From contig NC_079147.1 in assembly GCF_945859685.1 (NCBI RefSeq), positions 66,494,946 through 66,558,945 of the forward strand: a DNA stretch of 64,000 nt, written 5' to 3'. Below, one piece after another: positions 22,394-33,519 of the stretch. The notes beneath the pieces are model-generated. The model had not been told where the DNA came from. It saw nothing but the letters and a program-made list of their open reading frames with translations, and ran no database searches. A program made the position numbers and the translations under genes. The stretch is from Eupeodes corollae (taxonomy: Eukaryota > Arthropoda > Insecta > Diptera > Syrphidae). Every line of letters starts with the position of its first letter. Within the stretch, counting starts at the first letter, position 1.

Positions 22394-23225
22394 AAGGAAG
22401 GTAAATATTTTTAAAACTTTAGCAAATAGTTAGAAAAGCAAAATTCTAAAACGGGATTTTTTTTAAATTGTGATAATATTACATTCAAGGTTTGCTCAAA
22501 ACTTCATATATACATAAGTAAAGACACCTAAATTGATAAATAAATGATTCAACTTGGCCTTAAAACCTGGTGTGACAGACAAATTCAAAAAGCGAGATCA
22601 AATTTTAGGTTGACATTATTTCTTTGTTTGTTGTACAAAAAATAAACGTGATGTTGTCGACCAGCGTAATCAAAGATTTAAAAGCAATTAAACCACATAC
22701 TTTATTTGAATACAACTTTTCATAAATACATTGCTTAGAAATATTAAAAAGCAATTTTGAATTCAATTTTAAATACATTAAATTATGAAATTTAAAGAAA
22801 ACCAAACATAAAATTAGATTTTTTTTAATGAGAGTTCGAAACATCGAAATCTGGTTAAGTTATTTTTAGCCTGGAAGCAAAAGGGCCTTGTTCTAAATCT
22901 GGTTGATTTTTATCGAAAGTGTTTAGAAAATTGCTCGCATAAATAACCGAAGTTGTCGATCTCTATCTAATAAAATCAAAAAGGTTAAAACCCTATGTGT
23001 TCCTTGTTCAGACACCATTTTAGCTAATTTCATCAAAAAAATTGTTTTTGAGGAGAAGGTTATAATAGCTTATTAACAGAAGTTCTGTTAATAATTAAAG
23101 AAACACAAACCAAACTACTTATCAAATTTAGTCTTGTATTCTTTAACTGCTTCAACACTGTTTCTGCAAATTTTGGTTATTTGTTGAAAAGAACAATGTT
23201 TTTAAGTTGTTTTTGTATACGCTTA
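22394..23225. other. AT-rich stretch without recognised genes
   Basis: About 830 bp, AT-rich, with no supported coding or RNA feature. Confidence 0.5.
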
Positions 23226-23350
23226 AAACTGTAGGTCCCTTCCATTCCTGACAACAGTACTCGCACATAGGAATGGTTGAGAGTTGTCAGTCACTAGGCC
23301 CTAGTTCTCAAACGGACTGTTGCGCCACCCAATTTAATTTATTTTTATAC
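23226..23350 (+). mobile_element. SINE 3' half
   Basis: Plus-oriented 3' part of the same SINE family: GTAGGTCCCTTCCATTCCTG through CTAGGCCCTAGTTCTCAAAC and CGGACTGTTGCGCCACCCAA, followed by an A/T-rich tail. The tRNA head is missing, so it is 5'-truncated. Confidence 0.75.
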
Positions 23351-24179
23351 ACACACTTTTGAGGAGTAATTGACTTAAAAAGAATTGTTGTTTGCTATGA
23401 CTTGTGTAAAATTAAAAACAAATTTTAATCCACCTTAGGGAAGGTATTTATATAATTTTTCCATTTCATTAATTTTGTTTTACTCATGAATGGTTCAGGG
23501 CACTTTTGTTAGCAATTAATAAGCTTTTCTAAGAGAAATGGAACATTGTTGCTAAATTTGAGTCCCAATTCAATTGAATATAAAATTATAATGAAGAAAT
23601 TCCTCATTCCTCGGGTACACGAGTTCAAATCTTTTGGCTATGCTGTCCCTAGTATTTCCATAATTTTTCAAATGCCATTTTAATAAATACCATCAGGATT
23701 ATTCATTCAATCTACGATACTTCCAATTTATGAACTTAATTACAAAAATAATCCAAATGGGCTGCACAAACTTGAATCGGAATCGATAAAATATTTATCC
23801 GGGTAAAAGGTATCTTCCTTAGAAGATATACACGAATCCTACTTTATTATTGTTTTAATGTACAATCAACAATAAGACCTCTTGAATTTATTTATAAGCC
23901 AAGCCACTTGAACCATAAAAAAAGCTCAAGCATAACCCTGCGACTCACTTGTGGATTTCAGATATAAATTTGTTATTTTGGAAACATTTGGGTTCGTTGG
24001 CATGGGACCGTATTTATGTAGGTTTTTATGTTCACACAACATTAAGCTCATTCAAAAGGCAATACACTTTCATTTATGTACCAACTTCCGGTCTCCGGAA
24101 TGACTTTGAGGGATAAAGATTTAAAATGTGCCTTCCATTTGTATTGAGGTATTTGATAAATTTAAGACATTCAAAAGTG
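23351..24179. other. AT-rich stretch without recognised genes
   Basis: About 830 bp between SINE and BEL/Pao remnants. I see no supported coding sequence or repeat. Confidence 0.5.
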
Positions 24180-26170
24180 GGATTGGTATGGTGGAAGCTA
24201 AGGGCACCAAAATCTGTCATGACTGTAAGTGACTTTTATGATTGATTAATAACGTAATAAAATGCTTTTGACATTTGGAGAATCGAGTTGTACTGGGATG
24301 AGGAGCTACCTCTTGCGTTGAAAGGTGGTTACGGTGGCAGATTCTGTTGCCTAGAGTAACTGAATTACAGATCCCAAGATGCTATTCCTTGAACCTAAGG
24401 CAAACTGAAATATCCATTCAGATTCAGCTTAACACGTTTGTCGACGCCAGCGAAAACGCTTATGTGGCAGTGTCGTATTTGCTAATTGTTGACGGCGACC
24501 AAATTAAAACTACTATAGTAAGTGCAAAAACTAAAGTAGCTCCTCGACGACCGTTGTCGATTCCTAGGCTTGAACTTTATAACGCAGTACTCGGAGTGCT
24601 GCTAATGATCTCTATTTGTAACGCACATAGTTTTTTAATTAGTCAAAAGTTCTTGTGATCTGACTCAAAGACTGTGTTTTCTTGGTTTCTTTCTGACCCT
24701 CAAAAATTCCAGCAGTTTGGTATGTTTGTTTGTCACAAAATGGAACTCCGATCCTGACTGGGATGCATGAGATGAATGGTTTAAGGGCCCTGCCTTCTTA
24801 TATGAAAACCTAAATGAATGGCCACAGATGCCTACAATCCAGAAACTCTACGAGACCGAAGTTCGGCCATACCTGCTACGAAGTCAAATACGGTATTAAG
24901 TTGATTGGTGTAAATCGTTATGGAGCATGGAGGAGTTTATTACGTTATGTGGCTTATGTCTTCATGTATATTGACCAATTAAAACTAAATGTTAAAAAGC
25001 GTGAAGAAGGAAGTACGAAAGCACTAAGTCTTGTTGAACAGGTGAAGCAAAATTTTAAAAGCTGTGACTTTGGAATAGGTCCTGTTGTTATATCGTCGAC
25101 TGCAATTAGAAGGTTTCAAATGCTTCTTTTTCGACAATGCCAATCCAAAGTCTATTTTGAAGAAATAACTATCTTAAAAGAATTGCTAGGAAATGCCATT
25201 TATGTCAAAAATTAGCGCCCTTGGAAAGCTCTCCCCCTTTTTGTATTAAAATGGAGTTGCGAGAATGCAAGGGCGGACTGTTTTCGCCGACTTTGCTTCA
25301 ATGGACTGCAGGACGCCTGTTATTCTTCCAAATTCGCAGTATATTACCTACTTGATAGTTGGCGCTTACCATCGTAAATACCATCACGTGAACCATGGGA
25401 CGGTCTTGAAAGAAAAACGACAAACGTTTTACATTTCAAGGCTCAGAGCTTTATTAAAGTCGGTAAGAAAAGTTTGCCAAGTTTGTAAACTCAAATGGTT
25501 CACCAGCGAGTTGCAGGAATGGCTAATGGGCAAGGCTTGGAGCCTTTTGTAAACCTTTGGAGTGGACTTCTTTGGTCCGATTATCGTTAGCGTTGGAAGG
25601 CAGAACGAGAAAAGATGGGGTGCACTATTCACGTGCCTGACAATTCGAACTGTGCACATAGAGATAGCACATAATTTGACTACAGATTCTTTTAAAATGT
25701 GTGTGAGGAATTTTGTCGTTCGCGGTGGTGAGCCGCTGGAAATATAATACAGTGACAACAGAACAAATTTTAGAGCCGCGGAGAAAGTGCTCCGAGAAGA
25801 GGTGAAATATGTTGACTTGGGGCATGTTGCTAGTGAGTTCATGACAGCAGAATTAAAGTGGAAGTTTAACACACCCTCAGCGCAATACATGGACAGCGCG
25901 TGGCAAAGGCTGGTGCGATCAATAAAAACCGTACTTTACCAAATAATTTCCTTAAGAAAAGTCGGAGATGCAAGCTTGAGTTTTGCCCTTATTGAAGTTG
26001 AGTAGGTTATAAACTCAAGGCCTTTAACATTTATATCGATAAACTCTACTGATAATGCAGCGTTTACTCCGATCCACTTTCTTTTTGGTACCTCAAACGG
26101 TTCAAAACCACCCGTTTTATTTGCTCTAGAAACTTAATTCACAGTATTCGAAAACCAAAGTTTACCGATT
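24180..26170 (+). pseudogene. BEL/Pao LTR-retrotransposon pol remnant
   Basis: Plus strand, multiple frames. A YWDEELPLALKGG-type segment comes first, then LNTFVDASENAYVAVSYLL and TKVAPRRPLSIPRLELYNAVLG (24430-24600), the region after RT typical of BEL/Pao. Next is the integrase: an H2C2-like region (HRKYHHVNHGTVLKEKR, CQVCKLK) at 25330-25500, then VDFFGPIIVSVG and RWGALFTCLTIRTVHIEIAH at 25560-25680, YSDNRTNFRAA at 25747-25780, and DSAWQRLVRSIK at 25893-25925. The DDE aspartates are visible; the expected Glu in WERL is Gln. Frame breaks occur near 24660, 25215, 25550 and 25747. Gag, protease and the RT core are missing, and no LTR was recognised. Confidence 0.85.
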
Positions 26171-26223
26171 TTAGTAGCATTTCTTAAAAGCTTTTATTTC
26201 TAATATAAACAAATACAAATCGG

Positions 26224-27675
26224 ATGAATGAAATGAATATCTCATGTAAAAACTCCTCAGTTAAAGAAAGAGCTCCTAAGAAAACCATTTGGCAATACGA
26301 GCAAGCCATATGGGACGGTCTCAATAATTATGTTAGGATATTTGACTGGTCACTATGCTTCCTCGATTGTGATGTTGACGCCAGCGCTGATATGATCACA
26401 AGTTTTATTCTTCTGGGAATGATAACTTTTATCCCGAATAGGGTTAAAAGCATCAGACCTAAGGAAAACGCGAGCTGTAAAAACTTTATTAGGGTTAAGA
26501 AGGTAAGTTTCCGTTGTTTTAAAGCTAATCCAACTGAGGAAAACCGGAATAAGTTTAAGCAAGCCAGGAAGGCCTGCAACGCCCATATTCGACGGACCAA
26601 ATTTTTACATGACCAAAAATTACGGCAAAAAATACTGCAATGTCCCAAAAGCAGTACATTAGTACATTAGTCATTTGTAAAAAATATGAGGAATTCTTCC
26701 TCTTCCTCGGTTCCTACGCTGGTTGTCAATGATACTCCATTTGTTGGCTCTTTAGATAAAGCTAATCTCTTTGCTAGGCAGTTCGCCGCCAATTCAACGC
26801 TGCCAGTGAGTGTTATGACTCCGCCTGTACTTGAGCGAGTTAATGATTCTATGGGGCAACTCTTTTTTTGCACTCGTACTGTCGCGAGAGTCCTAAAAGA
26901 TCTTAACATATGGTATCCCCGTTATTGTTCTGAAGAGGTATTCTTCATCGCTGGCAAAACCACTGCGTAAGCTTTTTCATCTGTCCTACTCCTCAGGTCT
27001 CGTTCCGAGCGGATGGAAAACCGCATTTGTCCAGCCTATTCCCAAAAAAGGCGAATCTTCCTCACCGTCTAACTATCGACCGATTGCACTTACATCCCTT
27101 CTTTCCAAGGTCATGGAAACGCTGATTAATTATCAGCTCAAGAAATATCTTGAAGAACGGAAGCTTCTTAATGACCGACAGTATGGCTTTCGTAGCAATA
27201 GGTCCACTGGTGATCTCATGGTTCATCTCACCAAACAGTGGAACAAATCTTTACATAGTTTTGGAGAAAGTAAGATTATTGCACTTGATATTTCAAAAGC
27301 ATTTGATAGAGTTTGGCATCAGGCTCTCTAATGCGTGCATTCGGTTTTCATGAATCCCTCCTTCCTTCGATTAGTAATTACCTTTCGAATCGTTCAATAC
27401 AAGTGGTATTGGATGGATTCAAGTCTGAAAACCACAAAATAAATGCTGGAGTGCCCCAGGGCTCATTAAATTCCGACCTAAACAGCATTGTTCAATGGGG
27501 AATAGGAAACCGCGTTGAATTTAATGCTTCGAAAACCCAATGCTGTCTTGTCCTTTGCCATTATCCATGGATGGCACTTGCATCAATGAGACTGAACACC
27601 TCGATATTCTCGGTATGTGTGTCACCAACCACCTCTTGTGGAATGATCACATACGCGATGTCGCCAAAATTTATT
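26224..27675 (+). pseudogene. LINE-B copy: linker and RT
   Basis: Plus strand. It starts in the endonuclease-RT linker (ASCKNFIRVKKVSFRCFK, ENRNKFKQARKACNAHIRR). Next come SVMTPPVLERVNDSMGQ, a VPSGW-type block, PSNYRPIALTSLLSKVMETL, RQYGFRSNRSTGDLMVHL, motif A (IIALDISKAFDRVWHQAL) at 27280-27330, YLSNRSIQVVLDGFKSENHK and INAGVPQGS at 27450. Immediately after PQGS the sequence jumps to LNSDLN, so the segment with the YADD motif is deleted. The end (ASMRLNTSIFSVCVSPTTS) matches 12.0-12.1 kb. It is truncated at 27675, where LINE-C begins. Confidence 0.82.
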
Positions 27676-28760
27676 TAAACTTAAAGCTCTTGGTTATCCA
27701 CCATTTTTCTTAGCTTGGATCAAATCATACCTTGAAAACAGATCCTTTAAGGTAAAATTTAGAAATTGTTGATCTGAACCTTTTGTTCCTCAATCTGGTG
27801 TTCCCCAGGGAAACCATCTTGGCCCTTTCCTATTCGTCCTGTCTATTAACGACGTATCGTCATGTCTACGCTCAAATGAAGTTCTTATTTGTGCTGATGA
27901 CATGAAAATTTTTAAGATAAAAAAGTCCACCCCAGATCGTATCCTTTTACAGACCAACATTGATAGTTTCACATTTTGGTGTGGGAAAAATTGCCTTTCA
28001 CTCAACCTCTTAAAATGCCAGACGATAACTTTTACTAAAAAACTAATCAAAGGCGTATTTAATTATTGTATATCACAGAAAAAACTCTGTTGCGTTTCCA
28101 CATTTAAGGATTTAGGTGTTCATTTCTGTTCCAACTTAGAACTTGCACATCACATTTACATTAATATTATTGTTAATAAGGATAGTTCTATGCTTGGTTT
28201 TATAAAAAGCTGGTCAAAGGAGTTCAATGATCCCTATGTTACTCTTTCTTTATATAATTGTCATGTTCGTCCTCATCTTGAATATGCTTTGCAGGTATGG
28301 ACACCCTATTACGAAATTCATAGAAAACGTATTGAATCTATTCAACATAATTTCATTCGCTTTGCCCTAAAGGGACTTCCTTGGGATGATCCTTATGATC
28401 TGCCTCCCTATGGACATCGTATTCTACTTCTTCAAATGCAATCTCTCCATTAAAGGCGTGTTTCGTCAGCTCATTAATGGTGAAATTGATGAACCTTATT
28501 TGCTATCTTGTGTACATTTGAGTTACCGAGGCGGAACTCGCATAACCTGCGTATATTTGATTTTATACATTTTGACTTCCATACAACTAACTATGGGAAG
28601 AATGAAGCTTTAAGCATTTTATATAACTTAACAGTTCTTTTTATATAAGTTGGGATTAAAATCAATGTTTATAAACAGTGTTCCACTATCTTAAACGTTC
28701 TTATTTTGTTTTTTGTTCTGTAATAGTTAAATGTTAATTATGTTTTGTATTTTGTGCGTG
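27676..28760 (+). pseudogene. LINE-C copy 1: RT C-terminal half
   Basis: Plus strand. Reads KLKALGYPPFFLAWIKSYLE, a stop, SGVPQGNHLGPFLFVLSIND, then from 27902 a 183-codon frame. Motif C just upstream is LICADDMKIFKI (Cys in place of Tyr/Phe). Next are CGKNCLSLNLLKCQTITF, a DLGVHF block, HVRPHLEYALQVWTPYY and RIESIQHNFIRFALKGLPW. The C-terminus continues in another frame to about 28610, with a 3' UTR beyond. It is the same family as the copy at 29.06-31.98 kb; this copy begins in the palm and is fused to LINE-B. Confidence 0.8.
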
Positions 28761-28874
28761 TGTTAGGCTATAATTGTATTATTTATTTTACTAATAACTA
28801 ACACATGCACTTATGATGAGCCATCGTAATTTGACGCTTGCTATAAGCTTAGCACTTTTTGAAACTTCTGAAGT

Positions 28875-29056
28875 GTACAAAAAAAAGCCGTTAATTGTTT
28901 TTTTTTTTTTCACAAAATATGCTTGTTAATTTAAGTCTCTAGCGTCATTGGTTCGTGAGATATTTCGGGTTAACCACAATTTTCACCTTTTTTTAAACTG
29001 CTATGGTGGTGTTTTCACCACCCACGCAATTTTCTTGAGAGCCCTTTCTGCCTTAT
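28875..29056 (+). mobile_element. HLE 3'-region fragment
   Basis: AAGTCTCTAGCG, TTGGTTCGTGAGATATTTCG, ACTGCTATGG and CACCCACGCAATTTTCTTGA are in the order found in the 3' third of full HLE copies. It lacks the head, tandem units and terminal hairpin and is cut off by LINE-C at about 29057. Confidence 0.7.
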
Positions 29057-30484
29057 TAGAAGGCATTCGAACTTTATCTAAACATGTCCCTTCAACAAAC
29101 GCCCACGATATTAAAAACTTTATTTCGAACAAGACTGATACGTCGCTATTAAAAGTTGAGAAAATGATTCATCGAAACCACTCGAAATATGCATCTTTTA
29201 AGATAAGAGTTCCAGACTCAATCTTCCACCTTCTAAACTCAACATCGCTTTGGCCAAAGGGATCATAATACACGAATTCGAGAATAAACAAAATAATCAT
29301 ATAAAGTCGTCATCCTTCAAGATACCCGGACAATGCATTATTATCGAAGAGGCAGATTTAACACGTTTTGATTTATTACCAAAATGTCAATGGCCTAAGG
29401 ACAAAGATCAATACGATCTATAAAAATATTAACAATCTACAACATGACATAATTACTCTTACAGAAACATGGCTAAATAATTCCTTCATAGATACCGAAA
29501 TCTTTGCCTCAACTTACCAAGTTATAAGACGGGAGGCACCAATCGAGCGACTCGGAGACAGTTAGTGGTGAAATACTATTCGCGGTAAAAAAACTACCTT
29601 ACATGCACTTTGGTAGATACTTTTGATGTTTCTGACGTCGAAATGCTATGTATTAAAATCAAATTGGAAACAGGTTATCTCTTTATCATCTCAATATACA
29701 TACCTCCAAGATCTACCAGTTTTGTCTATGAAAATTGCATACATTTAACTGAGAAGATCCACGACCAAATGGAACCTAATGATGAACTGCGGATCGTAGG
29801 TGATTTCAATATTCCGAACTTCAACTGGACAAAATCATTAGATTTCAACTATTTTACACCTATCAGTCCAACGAGCACCAATGGATTCACAATTATTGTA
29901 TTGATGGTTTAGCTTCTTGTGGACTTGTTCAATTCAATGGCATGGCTAAAATCTAGTAAAACTAGAGCAGAAGAAGACTTCAGGATTTACTCCGAACTTA
30001 AAAATATTTTCATTGTCTATTTCAATATTCTATATTCTGACTATATTATAAAAATTGAAAATGAATTGAAACAGACCCCAAAAAACTTCTGGGATTTCGT
30101 GAAAAGTAAAAGAAAAACAGACGGTTACACAAACTCTATGTCTTTTAATATCACAACAAGTCATGACTCCCAAATAATTTCAAATATGTTTGCTAATTTC
30201 TTTAAAGATGCTTTCGACATGCCTTCTTCTTTTCAAATTCCCGATTCGTTCTTTCCAGCCCAAAATTATCCACACCTTAACTCAATTCACTTGACAATAT
30301 GTGAGGATTCAATTGTTCGTTGTGTCTCAGAACTTGATGACTGTTTTAACCTGATGGAGTACCATCACATCATGTATTTTAAAAAAATGTGTGTCTCATT
30401 TATCGTACCCTCTGTTTGTTTTCTTCAATGAATCCTTAGAAGCTCAATTTTCCCACTATTATGGAAAAGTGCATTTATAACTCC

Positions 30485-31116
30485 GATTCATTAAGAAGGG
30501 TCTAAGAATGAAATAACGAATTACCGGCCGATTGCCAAACTTTCCGTTATTCCCAAACTATTTGAGTCCATTATATGTAAAATGTTATCCTTAAATTGTA
30601 ATTCAATTGTATGTGAAAGTCAACATGGTTTTGTCCAGAATAAATCAACAATTACAAGCCTACTTCACTTCACTTCTTTCTGCCTTGACTCCTTCGAAGA
30701 TCGTTACCAAGTAGATTGCGTATTCACAAATTTCAGTAAAGCCTTTGACAAATTGTGTTACAAGACTTTAGTCCATAAGCTTAAGGCCTTAGGGTTTAAC
30801 GATTCATTAAGAAGGGTCTAAGAATGAAATAACGAATTACCGGCCGATTGCCAAACTTTCCGTTATTCCCAAACTATTTGAGTCCATTATATGTAAAATG
30901 TTATCCTTAAATTGTAATTCAATTGTATGTGAAAGTCAACATGGTTTTGTCCAGAATAAATCAACAATTACAAGCCTACTTCACTTCACTTCTTTCTGCC
31001 TTGACTCCTTCGAAGATCGTTACCAAGTAGATTGCGTATTCACAAATTTCAGTAAAGCCTTTGACAAATTGTGTTACAAGACTTTAGTCCATAAGCTTAA
31101 GGCCTTAGGGTTTAAC
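30485..31116. repeat. Exact 316-bp tandem duplication inside LINE-C
   Basis: Units 30485-30800 and 30801-31116 read identically. Each begins GATTCATTAAGAAGGGTCTA and ends GGCCTTAGGGTTTAAC, and both encode the same 70-odd residues of the RT fingers and motif A. The absence of visible differences points either to a very recent duplication or to an assembly artefact. Confidence 0.9.
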
Positions 31117-31312
31117 GACAATTTCTTGACGTGAATCTCGTCTTATCTTAAGAACAGAAGTTATAGCGTTATATTCAGAAATTAACTCTCCGACCAATTT
31201 TACGTCAATTCTGGTGTTCCACAGGGTAGCCATTTAGGTCCTTTATTATTTATCTTATATATAAATAACATAACATCCGTTAATAAAAAACTCCTCCGTT
31301 TTAATATACGCT

Positions 31313-31621
31313 ATAAATAAAATAAATTGGGTGGCGCGACAGTCCGTTGAGAACCAAGGCCTAGTGACTTACAACTCTCAACCATTCCTGTGTGCGAGTA
31401 ATGTTGTCAGGAATGGAGGGGACCTACAGTTTATATGCCGACTCCGAACGGCTAATTTTGAGAAAGCACTTTTTCATGACAATAGTTACTCTTGGAGAAT
31501 TTGTCAATTCCTCGCAAGAGGCAGTACCCATGAAAAGACTTTAGATGGCAGAGGCAGGGATCGAACCCAAGACCTCTAGCATGACAGTCCAACGCACTAA
31601 CCATCATGCCACGGGTACCAC
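31313..31621 (-). mobile_element. Full-length tRNA-derived SINE with target duplication
   Basis: A 309-bp SINE on the minus strand, flanked by TTAATATACGCT at 31301-31312 and 31622-31633 (12-bp target-site duplication). The head reads GTGGCATGATGGTTAGTGCG (RNA polymerase III box A), an anticodon-like GACTGTCATGC centred on GTC, and GGGTTCGATCCCTGCC (box B), suggesting a tRNA-Asp-like origin. The body is unrelated to tRNA and ends CGGACTGTCGCGCCACCC with an ATTTATTTTATTTAT-type tail. Other copies are at 19532-19807 plus 22370-22393, and at 23226-23350. A partner LINE sharing its 3' tail was not found here. Confidence 0.88.
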
Positions 31622-31985
31622 TTAATATACGCTGCTGACATTAAAATTATCAAATCTATTAGTTCAATTAATGACTGCTCACAGCTTCAAGAAGATCTTC
31701 ATAGTTTTATTGAATGGTTCAAACCGACTTTTATTGAATATTGACAAATGTAAGACTATGTGTTTTGCACGAAAAAAAAAACAATTATATGTTGTGTTAT
31801 ATGGGCACCATAATATTCAGTCCATATTGACAGACTTAAACGTATCCAAAAAAGATATATGCGCTTTGGCCTTAATTTTCTTCCGTTTTCCCAATTATTC
31901 ACACCACCTCACAGTGTGGTAGATCGCAAATCTAGCTGGACAAAATTAATAACTCGCGTTGGTTTAACTTTCTTAAATTTTTTTT

Positions 31986-32400
31986 AATACAAAATGATTT
32001 TAATTATATTAATGATTCTAAGCAACAAGTATTTTTGTTTTTAACTATTTTTTTTTAATAAAAACAGACCAAAACTTAAAAGTCTCACTGGCTGGAAAAC
32101 AGACATTTTTAAGACAAAAATTTGGTTTCTTAAATTCATCATTCTGTGATTATTTATAGCTTTATATACTCGTATTTAGGTTAAATATTACAAAGATTCA
32201 TGATAAATACAATTATTAAGTGAACTTTTACGAAAGAAGTCGGAGTTCGTCGTTACTATTGTTACAGTAGAGCCTCAATTCAAAATTGTATAATAATTAT
32301 TTTTATTTACTTGCTTATACTTTATTACATTAATAACACAAATAATAATACATAAATACACTTATAGACTTTGTCATTCACTTTCATATCCATCGTAAAA
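31986..32400. other. AT-rich stretch without recognised genes
   Basis: About 415 bp with no supported feature. Confidence 0.5.
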
Positions 32401-32445
32401 AGATTCTTCCTCCTTAAGAGCATCAACAGTTAATAGTGAAAGAAC

Positions 32446-33290
32446 TTATTTTGTTATTATACCTCGAACTCGAATAGGATTGTGACGTAAGCTTGCAATA
32501 AATGGTTCAGATGAAATTAAAAGGCGATTGAAAAGATCTGTATTTGTATCTACTCTCGACGTTTTTCTAGTAAATAGCTCTCTAAATTTGATTGTTAACT
32601 CAGCTGGATAACAGTTTTTCTTAGCTTTTTGAATGTTTGTATATGAAGGAAAAAGATCTTTACATTTTGCGTTGACTTTTTTCCGAATAACATCATATTG
32701 ATGTTTTGACAAATTTTGACCATTAAAGATAATGCTTCATCAGCAGAAAAGTCCACTGAAGGTACATACTCAGAACTATATCTTTTACAAAGTTTTTTCA
32801 ATTCCGTACCCTTACTGGACGAAGCTTCCGACAAATCTTTCAAAAGCTTGGCTGAATCTCGTTTTCTAATTTTTCGAAGCACTATCTCACTAGCCTTAAC
32901 AATTTCTTGAGGGTCAGTTGAATCTAAAAGACTTTGAATCTTCCTTTTTTTCGATTTTTCAGAACAGTCATTAAAGATTTTTGGTTTTCTTCCAGCTTTA
33001 TCAAGATTTTGAGGATTAAGCTTTCAGGTAAAACATAAGGTTCATCAAGCCAAACTGCCTTTGATGTCAAAAAACGGTTGCGATGCCTTCCACTTTTTTT
33101 CCATTTTTCACTTAGCTTAAAGCAAACAATATTAATATTTGCCTTAAGATTTGTTTTAACTTTTTCTGATATGTCTCGAAGACCATATCTTTCCATTATT
33201 AATGACAATACGACTTCTTTTCGATGTATTTTGGGAGTTGTTTTTCCATTCTTCAAATATTTCCTTGCGCGATAGAGTGGAGGTCATACT
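32446..33290 (-). pseudogene. Unrecognised TE-like coding remnant
   Basis: Three overlapping minus-strand frames join into one protein-like stretch. 33256-32924 holds IHRKEVVLSLIMERYGLRDI, KSGRHRNRFLTSKAVWLDEP. A second frame carries IFNDCSEKSKKRKIQSLLDS, then DPQEIVKASEIVLRKIRKRD and ADEALSLMVK. A third, 32712-32446, has LSKHQYDVIRKKVNAKCKDL, FPSYTNIQKAKKNCYPAELT and ends RGIITK. Two frameshifts (near 32940 and 32710) connect them. The composition (Lys-rich, no membrane segments) and a partial resemblance to uncharacterised repeat-encoded proteins in other invertebrates suggest a mobile-element protein N-terminus, but I recognise no catalytic motif and give no function. Confidence 0.45.
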
Positions 33291-33519
33291 GGAAAAGTGA
33301 AAAAAAAATGTATGGCGGTCGCTAAAAAACGCGCAAGATATTTTTTATTTACCTTAAAGTGAACACTTAACAGATTAATTTAAGTATAGTCTTGCATCGG
33401 AATTATGCGGAATAATCAACTTTAACTCTACTTAAAAAAGAAAATATTTTATTTTTTCCTCTTTCTCACCCTCTCACCAAAATATTTTTTTTTAATATTT
33501 CCAATGGAAATAATTAAAT

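Larger units (their letters stand above)
29057..31985 (+). pseudogene. LINE-C copy 2: ORF1 end, endonuclease and RT
   Basis: Plus strand. An ORF1-like C-terminus comes first (YASFKIRVPDSIFHLLNSTS then LWPKG, 29190-29265), then an endonuclease with YYQNVNGLRTKINTIY, ITLTETWLN and RIVGDFNIPNFNW. A linker (KNFWDFVKSKRKT) and RT fingers (ITNYRPIAKLSVIPKLFES) follow, then HGFVQNKSTITSLLHF, motif A (VFTNFSKAFDKL, with Asn where Asp is usual) and NSGVPQGSHLGPLLFILYIN at 31208-31268. Motif C lies beyond the SINE and reads IYAADIKI, with Ala for the first Asp. It contains an exact 316-bp tandem duplication (30485-31116), a SINE insertion (31313-31621) and many stops. A non-functional, composite relic. 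Confidence 0.83.

Noticed and set aside
31313..31621. A genuine tRNA gene on the minus strand
   Set aside because: The tRNA-like head has poor stem pairing, continues into a unique body with an A/T-rich tail and is flanked by a target duplication, so it is a SINE.
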